Source: Falsihalocynthiibacter arcticus (GTDB lineage: Bacteria; Pseudomonadota; Alphaproteobacteria; Rhodobacterales; Rhodobacteraceae). From it: 64,000 nucleotides of DNA. The stretch is taken from NCBI RefSeq assembly GCF_000812665.2, contig NZ_CP014327.1:1188501-1252500 (forward strand), given 5' to 3'. Shown piece after piece: positions 1 to 8,172 of the stretch. The translations under genes and the position numbers were made by a program. The notes under the pieces are model-generated. The model was not told where the DNA came from. It saw only the letters and a program-made list of their open reading frames with translations, and searched no databases. Position 1 is the first letter of the stretch; the number at the start of each line of letters is the position of its first letter.

Positions 1-402
1 AAAAGTAGAAGCTATATCGCAAATCTCCTTCGGTTGCTTCAACTTCCAGAGGATGTTTTGGCCCTACTTCGTGACGGCTCGTTGACCACAGGTCATGCGC
101 GCGCTTTGATTACGGCCCCGAATGCTTCTGAATTGGCTAAAAAAATTGTAGCTGAAGGGCTATCCGTTCGCCAAACTGAAAAGCTCGTAAAAATTGGGGA
201 CAATAGTACTAAGAATCAAAAGTCCCCAAAGGCTTCGAAGGATGCTGACACTGTGGCAATCGAAGGGGATCTTTCGGCGGCGTTGGGGATGGATACAGTG
301 ATTGACCATTTGGCAGGAAAAGAGAGCGGTAAAGTCTCAATCAAGTATAAGTCTCTAGAACAATTAGACGAAATTTGCCGTATATTGTCATCTACGCGCT
401 AG
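1..402 (+). CDS. parB: Chromosome partitioning protein ParB, C-terminal part (5' end outside window)
   Basis: ParB binds parS sites near the replication origin and works with the ParA ATPase in chromosome segregation. The frame is open from base 1, giving a 133-residue C-terminal fragment of a protein usually near 290-300 residues. It begins in the helix-turn-helix region (SRSYIANLLRLLQLP, then LTTGHARAL) and ends with the family's short C-terminal dimerisation segment (SLEQLDEICRIL). A TTG at 34 lies inside the conserved helix and is not a start. The N-terminal CTP-binding half, and presumably parA, lie to the left. Its last 11 bases overlap the end of the convergent DUF454 gene. The position suggests origin proximity, as in other alphaproteobacteria. 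Confidence 0.93.
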   Translation, partial: KSRSYIANLLRLLQLPEDVLALLRDGSLTTGHARALITAPNASELAKKIVAEGLSVRQTEKLVKIGDNSTKNQKSPKASKDADTVAIEGDLSAALGMDTVIDHLAGKESGKVSIKYKSLEQLDEICRILSSTR

Positions 403-744
403 GCCTGGTCCACAAGAAAGCCATTACGCATAGGAGGCAAACAGCCTGAATGCCTAATACTAATGGCTTAAGGTCAAAGAACACCGATAGCGCAAAGGTG
501 AAAATTACCGAGAGAGTTGCATAGATTTTTGCACTTATATTGATTGATCCATGCTCGTTCCAATCTTGAATGGGGGCCCCAATTTCGGATGGGAAATGAG
601 CCAGTTGTGGAGCTTCTCAGACGAGCGAGCAAAAAGAAACGCCGCTAGAAGTAGAAACGGCACCGTTGGAAGAAGGGGTAAAGCTATTCCGATAATTCCA
701 AGCGTTAGTGCCGCGATACCCAGTATCAGCCATACGGTTTTCAA
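392..744 (-). pseudogene. DUF454 (YbaN-like) small membrane protein, interrupted by a one-base frameshift
   Basis: The N-terminal part is open from a TTG directly after the hemW stop (744) and reads like DUF454: a hydrophobic helix, then IALPLLPTVPFLLLAAFLFA, RSSEKLHNWLISHPKLG. It runs out of frame at GPPFK near 565. In the next frame the protein continues as WNEHGSINISAKIYATLSV and two more hydrophobic stretches to a stop at 392-394. Restoring one base (AAG-GAT-TGG instead of AAG-ATT-GG) gives about 117 residues, close to the usual 115-125. It is the last gene of the rph-rdgB-ridA-hemW operon. Either a real recent inactivation or a sequencing or assembly error; the intact reading on both sides of the break favours a very recent event or an error. 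The function of DUF454 proteins is unknown. Confidence 0.85.
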
Positions 745-1905
745 TTAAACATCCGCCAATAATGCGCGTAGAACGGCGTTGAGTATCACACGCCCTTGTT
801 TCGTGGCTCTGAGACGTTCGCCGTTGTTAACAAGCATTCCCATATCGACCAAGTCATCAATTTTTACGCGACTTAGAGTTTTTTTAGAAAGCGACTCAAA
901 TCGATCGAGAGAAATTCCTTCCTCCAACCTAAGCCCCATCATTAGCATCTCTGTTGCTTGCTCTAGCTGCGGAATTGTATCTCTCAGTGATTCACCAGTG
1001 CCACGCGTTTCGACGCTAGTCAGCCACTTTTCAGGCTGCCGAAAAGTTTCGACCGCGAATTTTTGCCCCCCGAGAGTTAAGCGACCATGGGCACCTGGGC
1101 CAACCCCAACGTAATCTCCATAGCGCCAGTAAATGAGGTTGTGGCGGCTTTCAGACCCTATTCTGGCATGATTAGACACTTCATAGGCCGACAAGCCAGC
1201 GGCGTCACAAAGTTCTTGTGTGACAAAAAACATGTCAGATGCGAGGTCATCCGATGGAAGACCGCGTAGACCTCCGCGCGCTAGTCTATCTCCGAAGGCG
1301 GTACCGTCCTCGATCGTAAGTTGGTACAGAGAAAGGTGATCTATGGATAATTCCAGCGCTTCTTTCAATTCGGCCTTCCATTGGGTGAGCGTTTGATCCT
1401 GACGGGCATATATCAAGTCGAAACTCACCCTGTCGAACGTTTTCCTTGCGATATCAAAGGCTTGCTTGCCTTCTTGGACGGAATGAAGGCGCCCCAATCG
1501 TTTTAAGTCTATGTCATTCAGAGCCTGAAATCCCATAGATATACGGTTTACACCGCCATCCCGAAAACCAATAAATTTCCCAGCTTCAATTGAAGTGGGG
1601 TTGGCCTCCAGTGAAATTTCTATGTCATTTGCTATAGGCCATAGGTGCTTAGCGCGCTCAATAATTGCACCGACGACTTCAGGGTCCATCAAGCTCGGCG
1701 TGCCGCCGCCAAAGAAAATTGTATTTAGAATGCGTGGTCCGATTTCGGCGGAAACCCTGTCTAATTCAGCCAAATAGGCTCTAAGCCAGCGTTTCTGATC
1801 TACCTCAGCAGAGACGTGGCTGTTGAAATCGCAATAGGGGCACTTGGATTGGCAGAAAGGCCAATGGACATAGAGCCCGAAACCGCCGTTCTGCCAATCT
1901 TCCAT
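745..1905 (-). CDS. hemW: HemW-type radical SAM protein (heme chaperone, formerly oxygen-independent coproporphyrinogen oxidase-like)
   Basis: 386 residues. The radical SAM cysteines are at C18, C22 and C25 (CQSKCPYC), followed by the SAM-binding FFGGGTPSL near residue 65 and a C-terminal HemN-type domain. It starts directly with the SAM barrel and lacks the N-terminal extension of true HemN, which fits HemW, a heme-binding protein thought to deliver heme to acceptors. The next gene upstream (ridA-like) ends one base before the hemW start, so it is translated from the rph-rdgB-ridA operon. The assignment as HemW rather than HemN rests on length and N-terminus. Confidence 0.92.
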   Translation of the reverse strand: MEDWQNGGFGLYVHWPFCQSKCPYCDFNSHVSAEVDQKRWLRAYLAELDRVSAEIGPRILNTIFFGGGTPSLMDPEVVGAIIERAKHLWPIANDIEISLEANPTSIEAGKFIGFRDGGVNRISMGFQALNDIDLKRLGRLHSVQEGKQAFDIARKTFDRVSFDLIYARQDQTLTQWKAELKEALELSIDHLSLYQLTIEDGTAFGDRLARGGLRGLPSDDLASDMFFVTQELCDAAGLSAYEVSNHARIGSESRHNLIYWRYGDYVGVGPGAHGRLTLGGQKFAVETFRQPEKWLTSVETRGTGESLRDTIPQLEQATEMLMMGLRLEEGISLDRFESLSKKTLSRVKIDDLVDMGMLVNNGERLRATKQGRVILNAVLRALLADV

Positions 1906-1906
1906 A

Positions 1907-2281
1907 TCAAACTTTCATCGCCGTTACTTCGATTTCAATCTTCATTTCCGGTTTGATCAAGTCGGAAATAATCATGGTTGCCGCAGGGCGCACTTCGGAC
2001 AATGCCGCGCCGAGCTCTGGTAGCAATTCGTCTATCAATGCAGCGTCTGTGAGGGTGTATTGAACGCGTACGATATCTGACATTTCAAAGCCGCCTTCGA
2101 TCAAGGCCGCACCTATGGTTGCGAAGCAGTTACGGGCTTGTTCGGCCACGCTGTCTGGCATCACCATCGTTGCATAGTCGTATCCCGTCGTGCCGGATAC
2201 AAAGCACCAATTTCCCTTCACGATGGCGCGAGAATAGCCAAAGGTTTTTTCAAAGTCGGAACCGGTCGAAATCCGCTTCAT
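1907..2281 (-). CDS. Rid family (YjgF/YER057c/UK114) protein, probable enamine/imine deaminase
   Basis: 124 residues, the full length of a Rid protein. The segment EVRPAATMIISDL carries the conserved arginine of the Rid active site, and the N-terminal SDFEKTFGYSRAIVKGNWCFVSG is typical of the alphaproteobacterial subgroup. Rid proteins hydrolyse reactive 2-aminoacrylate-type imines made by PLP enzymes; the exact substrate of this subgroup is not known. Its ATG overlaps the rdgB stop by four bases, so it is coupled to rdgB. I infer an operon of housekeeping and metabolite-repair genes. Confidence 0.88.
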   Translation of the reverse strand: MKRISTGSDFEKTFGYSRAIVKGNWCFVSGTTGYDYATMVMPDSVAEQARNCFATIGAALIEGGFEMSDIVRVQYTLTDAALIDELLPELGAALSEVRPAATMIISDLIKPEMKIEIEVTAMKV

Positions 2282-2892
2282 ACAGAAGTCTCCAGAATAC
2301 TTTTAAACTTTGCAAAGGCATTGGCACGATGGGACATATTGTTTTTCTTAGCTGGGTCCATCTCGCCAAACGTCTCGAATTCGCCGTTTGGGGTAAAGAT
2401 AGGGTCGAATCCAAACCCGAGTTCTCCGCGCATTGGCCATGAGAGCGTGCCATCGACTTTGCCCGCAAAGATTTCGTCGTGACCATCAGGCCACGCCAAA
2501 CAAAGCGTGCAGTTGAAAGCGGCGCTCCGTGGATGCGGCGCGCCATCGGCCTCTAACATGTCCCAAACCTTTTTCATCGCCATCGGAAAATCGCGGCCAT
2601 TCGGTGTTTCGGCCCAATCGGCGGTGTAAACACCAGGTGCGCCATTAAGGGCTTCGACTGACAATCCGCTATCATCCGAAAGCGCAGGTAGGCCTGATGC
2701 TTTGGCTGCGAAATGCGCCTTAATCCGCGCGTTACCTGCGAAGGTGTCTTCAGTCTCCGCAGGCTCCTCAAGGCCAAGTTCACCTGCGGACACAACTTCG
2801 ATGCCATAGGGCAGAAGCAGCGCTGCAATTTCCCGCAACTTTCCCGCATTATGGCTCGCAAGAACGACTTTTTTCTCGGTCAAACTGCGCAT
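2278..2892 (-). CDS. rdgB: Non-canonical purine NTP pyrophosphatase (RdgB/HAM1)
   Basis: 204 residues. RdgB hydrolyses dITP, ITP and XTP to the monophosphates, keeping deaminated purines out of DNA and RNA. The N-terminal KKVVLASHNAGKLREI nucleotide-binding motif, the SDDSGLSVEALNGAPGV block near residue 70 and the ELGFGFDPIF loop near residue 155 are all present. The ATG shares its A with the rph stop (TAATG), so the two are translationally coupled. The pairing rph-rdgB is common in proteobacteria. Confidence 0.95.
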   Translation of the reverse strand: MRSLTEKKVVLASHNAGKLREIAALLLPYGIEVVSAGELGLEEPAETEDTFAGNARIKAHFAAKASGLPALSDDSGLSVEALNGAPGVYTADWAETPNGRDFPMAMKKVWDMLEADGAPHPRSAAFNCTLCLAWPDGHDEIFAGKVDGTLSWPMRGELGFGFDPIFTPNGEFETFGEMDPAKKNNMSHRANAFAKFKSILETSV

Positions 2893-3602
2893 TAACTTGT
2901 GGCTGCTTTTTGAGCGGCGACGAGTTCGTCGACACCTTTTTGAGCCAAGTCCAACAGGCCGTTCAATTGCTGGCGTGAAAAGACCGAACCCTCGGCTGAC
3001 ATTTGGATTTCGATAAGTTTACCAGAGCCGGTCATAACAAAATTTCCGTCTACGCCCGCTTCGGAATCTTCAGGATAGTCGAGATCCAAAACCTCTTGGC
3101 CGGCGTAAATACCACAGGAAATGGCGGCAACCGGATCAGTGAGGGGGTCGGAAATAACGTCACCAATTTTCATCAACTTATTTACAGCAAGTTTTAACGC
3201 CACCCAGCCGCCAGTGATTGACGCACAACGGGTTCCGCCGTCGGCTTGAATGACGTCACAGTCGATTGTGATCTGACGTTCGCCCAAGGCAACACGATCT
3301 ACACCCGCCCGCAGGGAGCGGCCGATCAGCCGTTGAATTTCTTGCGTGCGCCCCGATTGGCCTTTTTTTGCTTCACGTTGCATGCGCGTGTTGGTGGCGC
3401 GTGGAAGCATGCCGTATTCGGCCGTTACCCATCCAAGGCCAGAGTTTTTCATGAAAGGCGGTACACGCTCATCAATCGTCGCGGTGCACAGCACATGCGT
3501 ATCGCCGCACTTAATCAGACAGGAGCCCTCTGCATGCTTGGTGACATTGGTTTCGATCGAAATCGAACGCATTTGATCTACATTTCTACCAGAGGGGCGC
3601 AT
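2892..3602 (-). CDS. rph: Ribonuclease PH
   Basis: 236 residues from the ATG at 3602 ([12 protein letters not shown]), the usual length of RNase PH. The frame stays open for 120 codons upstream, but that extension is not RNase PH-like and crosses the hrcA promoter region, so I reject it. RNase PH is a phosphate-dependent 3'-5' exonuclease that trims tRNA 3' ends and rRNA. The core carries [18 protein letters not shown] and the N-terminal basic motif [20 protein letters not shown]. First gene of the leftward operon rph-rdgB-ridA-hemW, and divergent from hrcA. Confidence 0.96.
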   Translation of the reverse strand: MRPSGRNVDQMRSISIETNVTKHAEGSCLIKCGDTHVLCTATIDERVPPFMKNSGLGWVTAEYGMLPRATNTRMQREAKKGQSGRTQEIQRLIGRSLRAGVDRVALGERQITIDCDVIQADGGTRCASITGGWVALKLAVNKLMKIGDVISDPLTDPVAAISCGIYAGQEVLDLDYPEDSEAGVDGNFVMTGSGKLIEIQMSAEGSVFSRQQLNGLLDLAQKGVDELVAAQKAATS

Positions 3603-3665
3603 GGGAAAATCCTTTATTATGGGCGTGTCCAGATACCCTGCTTTCCTTAGATTTTGCAAGGGCGA

Positions 3666-3695
3666 TTGACGTTCTCCCATAAACCCATCTAATGT
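3666..3695 (+). promoter_or_regulatory. Putative sigma-70 promoter of hrcA-grpE
   Basis: TTGACG (3666-3671), an 18-base spacer and TAATGT (3690-3695) lie 25 bases before the first hrcA start codon. No CIRCE operator (TTAGCACTC-N9-GAGTGCTAA) is visible here, so autoregulation by HrcA is not indicated. Confidence 0.5.
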
Positions 3696-3719
3696 AGATC
3701 GCCAACTATTGTGGGCTGA

Positions 3720-4796
3720 ATGCGGGAGACTATGAATACACAATCCGAAATTCTTAAGGATATGAACGCGAGAAGTCGGGAGGTTTTCCGTCGGGTTGTT
3801 GAGGGTTACTTGAACAATGGCGAACCCGTAGGCAGCCGCACTTTGACGCGGAGTATGACCGAGAAAGTGTCGGCTGCGACTATTCGCAATGTGATGCAAG
3901 ATCTCGAAATTTTGGGTCTGCTCGGAAGTCCGCACGTTTCTGCGGGTCGTATTCCCACCCAATCGGGTCTGCGTATGTTTGTAGATGGGCTTCTTGAAGT
4001 TGGCGACCTTGCGACCGAAGACCAGCGGCGTATTGACGAGACTTTGGGAAGTAATGAGCGCGATATGACCAGTATGTTGGATCGGGTCGGTTCCGCACTT
4101 TCGGGCCTAACGCACGGGGCGAGCCTTGTTTTGTCGCCAAAACATGAAGCGCCGATTAAGCATATTGAATTTGTCAGCCTTGGGCCGGATCGTGCGCTGG
4201 TTGTTCTGGTTTTTGCCGACGGACACGTCGAAAACCGCGTTTTTACACCTCCGCACGGGCAAACGCCGAGTTCGATGCGCGAAGCGGCGAATTTCCTCAA
4301 CGCGGTCGCCGAAGGCAAGACACTGAGTGAACTTTCGGCCGTAATCTTGCGAGAGATCTCATCGCGACGGCAGGAACTCGACGTTCTCGCACGCGCGATG
4401 GTTGAGGACGGTTTGGCGCAGTGGGTGAATAAAGGTGAACGGCATGAGCGCCTCATCGTGCGCGGTCGGTCGAATCTTCTCGAAGGGGAGGTCGATGAAA
4501 AAGACTTGGAGCGTATCCGTTCGCTCTTTGATGATCTCGAACGCAAGCGGGATATTGCCGATTTTCTTGAATTAACCCAAGAAGGCGAAGGTGTTCGCAT
4601 CTTTATTGGCTCGGAAAACAAATTATTTTCACTTTCGGGTTCCTCTTTGGTGGTTTCACCGTATATGAACGCTGAGCGAAAAATTGTGGGCGCGGTAGGG
4701 GTCATAGGACCGACGCGCTTAAATTATGGACGTATTGTGCCGATCGTGGACTACACGGCGCAACTTGTTGGTCGCCTGATTTCAGATCAAGGCTAA
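3720..4796 (+). CDS. hrcA: Heat-inducible transcription repressor HrcA
   Basis: 358 residues. HrcA binds CIRCE operators and represses groESL (and in some bacteria dnaK) when GroEL is available. The N-terminal winged helix includes [21 protein letters not shown] and the conserved [21 protein letters not shown]; the central GAF-like domain ends in [35 protein letters not shown]. Two ATGs are possible: 3720, used here, and 3732, preceded closely by GGGAG. It is followed by grpE after 11 bases, a standard alphaproteobacterial pair. Its expected target groESL is outside this window. Confidence 0.95.
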   Translation: MRETMNTQSEILKDMNARSREVFRRVVEGYLNNGEPVGSRTLTRSMTEKVSAATIRNVMQDLEILGLLGSPHVSAGRIPTQSGLRMFVDGLLEVGDLATEDQRRIDETLGSNERDMTSMLDRVGSALSGLTHGASLVLSPKHEAPIKHIEFVSLGPDRALVVLVFADGHVENRVFTPPHGQTPSSMREAANFLNAVAEGKTLSELSAVILREISSRRQELDVLARAMVEDGLAQWVNKGERHERLIVRGRSNLLEGEVDEKDLERIRSLFDDLERKRDIADFLELTQEGEGVRIFIGSENKLFSLSGSSLVVSPYMNAERKIVGAVGVIGPTRLNYGRIVPIVDYTAQLVGRLISDQG

Positions 4797-4807
4797 GGAA
4801 AAGTAAG

Positions 4808-5368
4808 ATGGCAGAGCCTAGAAACGACGAATTTTTAGATGATCCAGAGGCCGTGGAGGCCGAACTTTATGCGGACGATATTTTGGAGGCGGACGCTGAG
4901 GCGGACGAGCTTTCAATTGTTACCAAAGAACGGGACGATTTCCGGGATCGCTTTATGCGCGCCCTTGCGGATGCGGAAAATGCGCGCAAACGGTCGGACC
5001 GCGATCGCCGGGAAGCAGAGAATTACGGCGGGTCTAAATTGGCACGCGATATGCTACCGGTTTATGACAATATGAAGCGTGCGCTTGATGCAATCGATGA
5101 AGGCCAGCGGGCAACGAACGCGGCCCTTTTGGAAGGTATCGAGTTGACGATGCGCGAGCTTCTTAATGTATTCGCCAAGCATGGAATTGAACGGATTTTG
5201 CCAGAAGTTGGCGAGAGATTTGATCCGCAACGCCACGAAGCGATGTTTGAAGCGCCTGTGCCAAACACGGTCGCTGGCGACATCATTCAAGTGATGGCCG
5301 AGGGCTTTATGCTTCATGATCGGCTCTTGCGTCCGGCTCATGTTGGTGTGAGTTCACAGCCTAAATAA
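4808..5368 (+). CDS. grpE: Nucleotide exchange factor GrpE
   Basis: 186 residues. GrpE dimers release ADP from DnaK and set the pace of the DnaK-DnaJ cycle. The acidic N-terminus is followed by a long coiled-coil (ERDDFRDRFMRALADAENARKRSDRD), then the beta domain with GIERILPEVGERFDPQRHEAMFE. It lies downstream of hrcA in one unit, with a strong terminator directly after it. Its partners dnaK and dnaJ lie about 42 kb away in the same window. Confidence 0.95.
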   Translation: MAEPRNDEFLDDPEAVEAELYADDILEADAEADELSIVTKERDDFRDRFMRALADAENARKRSDRDRREAENYGGSKLARDMLPVYDNMKRALDAIDEGQRATNAALLEGIELTMRELLNVFAKHGIERILPEVGERFDPQRHEAMFEAPVPNTVAGDIIQVMAEGFMLHDRLLRPAHVGVSSQPK

Positions 5369-5390
5369 CCAAAGAAAAATTGAAGCTTAG

Positions 5391-5425
5391 GGCGCGACAC
5401 TTAGCTGGGTCGCGCCTTTTCTTTT
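5391..5425 (+). terminator. Rho-independent terminator of hrcA-grpE
   Basis: Perfect 8-bp stem GGCGCGAC (5391-5398) / GTCGCGCC (5409-5416), 10-base loop, then TTTTCTTTT. The stop codon of the convergent mutS lies in the loop. There is no T-run on the other strand, so it serves grpE. Confidence 0.85.
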
Positions 5426-8049
5426 AGGGAATATAGTGCTTGAAGCGCTTCTCTCGGCGTCATTTCATCTGGATGAATATCCGCCAAAGCCTCTTCTATT
5501 TCGCTCGAGTTTTGCACGACCGGCGGGGGAGTGGGCTGGATTGAAAACAACGGGAGATCGTCAATAAACGCCCTTTGCTTGCCGCCCTCCCGTTCGCCTT
5601 TTTCCAACGCATCCAAAACAACGCGCGCACGATTGACGACGGACTCCGGAAGACCTGCAAGCTTCGCGACCTGAACCCCGTAAGACCTGTCCGCAGCACC
5701 TTTTTTGACCTCATGCAAAAATATGACGTCGCCCTCCCACTCCTTGACGGTGACTGTCGCGTTTTCGACCCCCTTTAGCTTGTCCGAAAGAGCGGTCATT
5801 TCATGGTAATGCGTCGCGAAAAGGGCGCGGCATTTGTTTGCATCGTGTAAGTGTTCGAGCGTTGCCCAAGCGATGGAAAGCCCATCATATGTCGCCGTGC
5901 CGCGCCCGATTTCATCCAAAATAACAAGCGCGCGGTCGTCTGCTTGATTAAGGATCGCAGCGGTCTCGACCATCTCGACCATAAACGTAGATCGCCCCCG
6001 CGCAAGGTCGTCACTGGCGCCAACGCGGGAGAAAATCTGGCTCACAAGGCCGATTTTAACACTGTCCGCAGGAACAAAACTGCCCACCTGTGCGAGCAGC
6101 GCAATAAGGGCATTTTGGCGAAGGAACGTCGATTTACCCGCCATGTTTGGACCTGTCAGTAGCCAAATCTGCGCGCCATCGGCCTGCGTTGTCAGTTGGC
6201 AATCATTCGCCACGAAAGGCGCGCCGCTTTGCTTGCGTAACGCGCGTTCAACGACGGGATGCCGTCCTGCGACAACCTCAAAACACCGACTATTATCAAC
6301 CACGGGTTTGCACCAGTTTTCGCCTTTCGCAAGATCCGCAAAAGACAGCGATAAATCAAACTCTGATAGCGCCGATGCGGCGTTTCCTATGGGACCGGAT
6401 TCCGCAAGAATCGACTGTGTTAGGCAAGAATAGAGCCGCTTTTCAATTTCTAACGCCCGTCCACCAGCATTCAGAATTTTGGTCTCCATTTCTGAAAGTT
6501 CTAGGGTCGTGAAACGGACTTGGTTCGCGGTTGTCTGGCGGTGAATGAATTTTTCCGACAGAGGAGCCGCGAGCATTTTATCCGCATGCGCCGCCGTTGT
6601 TTCGATGAAATACCCAAGCACATTATTGTGCTTGATTTTTAAGGCGGATATCCCCGCAGTCTCGATATACTCAGCTTGAAGCGCAGCAATAACGCTTCGC
6701 CCTTCGTCCCGAAGCTTTCGTGCTTCGTCTAGGTCTTCGTTATATCCTGGTGCGATAAAGCCCCCATCACGAGCAAGGAGCGGCGGTTCTGCAACGAGAG
6801 CCTGTTCGAGAAGATCAATTAGCGCAGTGTGATTTTTAAATGCGTCCGCTGCCACCTGGAGTAGTTCGGGTAGGGTCGACGGCAAAGATTTCCCGATCTG
6901 CTCCGCTTGGTTCAACCCGTTGCGAATGGCCGCCAAATCTCGAGGGCCACCGCGCTCAAGGCTGAGGCGCGAAAGGGCGCGGTCCAAATCGGGTGTGCGA
7001 CGAAGGGCTTCGCGGATGCTGTCGGCCACAGCGCCGTTTTCAAGTGTAAAGGATACGGCGTCTTGTCGGGCATGAATGGTTTTGAGGTCGGTGGATGGGG
7101 CCGAAAGACGACGCGTCAGAAGGCGTCCCCCTCCTGCGGTGAGGGTGCGATCAACTGCAGAAAGCAGAGAACCTTCGCGTCCCCCCGACATGCTTTGCGT
7201 GATCTCGAGATTTCGACGGGTCGCCGCGTCGATCTGCACCGTTCCACCGGTTGTCTCTTTTTGCGGGGCGCGAAGGAGAGGGAGCTTGCCCTTTTGGGTG
7301 ATCTCAAGATAGTCGATAATCGCGCCAAGAGCCGATATTTCAGCGCGGGTAAAGGCTCCAAACGCATCCAGAGAGCCAACCTTGAAAAGCGCCAAAATGC
7401 GTTGTTCGGCGGCGGAGCTATCGAAACTGGCTCGGGAAAGCGGCGTGAGCGAAAGACCAAAATCAGTCTCTAATTCGAAGTAATCCTCAATATTTGACTC
7501 AGAAACAACCAGTTCGGACGGCATCAAACGTGCCATTTCTGGCCCCAATCGAGTGGCGTTTGTTTCAATCACATGCAGCGCACCCGTTGAAATATCGACC
7601 CAAGCCAAGGCTGCCTGATCCCGAACCTCAGAAAAAGCGGCAAGGTAGTTGTGTTTGCGCGCGTCCAACAAGCTGTCTTCAGTCAGGGTTCCTGGCGTGA
7701 CCAGCCGCACGACATCCCGCCGGACAATCGCCTTATACCCGCGTTTTTTGGCTTCTGTCGGGCTTTCCATTTGCTCGCAAACTGCGACGCGAAATCCCTT
7801 TTTAATTAGGGTATGAAGATACCCTTCAGACGCATGTATCGGGACGCCACACATGGCAATATCATTGCCTTCATGCTTTCCGCGCTTGGTAAGAGCAATA
7901 TCCAGCGCCGCGGCCCCCGCAATCGCATCATCAAAGAACATCTCATAGAAATCGCCCATGCGATAAAACAGCAGCGCGTTCGGATATTGCGCCTTCAGAT
8001 CAAGATATTGCGCCATCATCGGTGTCACAGTTGTATTTGCAGTGCTCAC
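5401..8049 (-). CDS. mutS: DNA mismatch repair protein MutS
   Basis: 882 residues from the GTG at 8049, which has GGGGA at a good distance. The frame is open further upstream but without homology-like sequence. MutS recognises mismatches and small loops and recruits MutL. The mismatch-reading motif is in LLFYRMGDFYEMFFDD near the N-terminus; the C-terminal ATPase carries Walker A GPNMAGKST, Walker B LVILDEIGRGT and a switch histidine in ATHYHEM. The C-terminus ends with the MTPREALQALYSLKE helix-turn-helix segment. It stands alone, convergent with grpE and divergent from maeB. Confidence 0.96.
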   Translation of the reverse strand: MSTANTTVTPMMAQYLDLKAQYPNALLFYRMGDFYEMFFDDAIAGAAALDIALTKRGKHEGNDIAMCGVPIHASEGYLHTLIKKGFRVAVCEQMESPTEAKKRGYKAIVRRDVVRLVTPGTLTEDSLLDARKHNYLAAFSEVRDQAALAWVDISTGALHVIETNATRLGPEMARLMPSELVVSESNIEDYFELETDFGLSLTPLSRASFDSSAAEQRILALFKVGSLDAFGAFTRAEISALGAIIDYLEITQKGKLPLLRAPQKETTGGTVQIDAATRRNLEITQSMSGGREGSLLSAVDRTLTAGGGRLLTRRLSAPSTDLKTIHARQDAVSFTLENGAVADSIREALRRTPDLDRALSRLSLERGGPRDLAAIRNGLNQAEQIGKSLPSTLPELLQVAADAFKNHTALIDLLEQALVAEPPLLARDGGFIAPGYNEDLDEARKLRDEGRSVIAALQAEYIETAGISALKIKHNNVLGYFIETTAAHADKMLAAPLSEKFIHRQTTANQVRFTTLELSEMETKILNAGGRALEIEKRLYSCLTQSILAESGPIGNAASALSEFDLSLSFADLAKGENWCKPVVDNSRCFEVVAGRHPVVERALRKQSGAPFVANDCQLTTQADGAQIWLLTGPNMAGKSTFLRQNALIALLAQVGSFVPADSVKIGLVSQIFSRVGASDDLARGRSTFMVEMVETAAILNQADDRALVILDEIGRGTATYDGLSIAWATLEHLHDANKCRALFATHYHEMTALSDKLKGVENATVTVKEWEGDVIFLHEVKKGAADRSYGVQVAKLAGLPESVVNRARVVLDALEKGEREGGKQRAFIDDLPLFSIQPTPPPVVQNSSEIEEALADIHPDEMTPREALQALYSLKEKARPS

Positions 8050-8172
8050 GGCCTCGTCCCCAGATAATTCTGGCCCGACTCTACAAAGCCAGCCGTCCTT
8101 ACGAAAGGCGAATGTTGACCCTTGGCGCGAAGTTGTATTGGATGAAAGTCTTGCAAAAGGATACAGGCCCAA

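Noticed and set aside
3603..3731. CIRCE operator near hrcA
   Set aside because: No TTAGCACTC-N9-GAGTGCTAA sequence could be found here or before dnaK.
3603..3962. N-terminal extension of RNase PH upstream of 3602
   Set aside because: The extra 120 residues resemble no RNase PH and would cover the hrcA promoter and the hrcA start. MRPSGR is the standard start.
3806..4705. 299-codon open frame antisense to hrcA
   Set aside because: Shadow of hrcA. Serine/arginine-rich composition is typical of an antisense frame.
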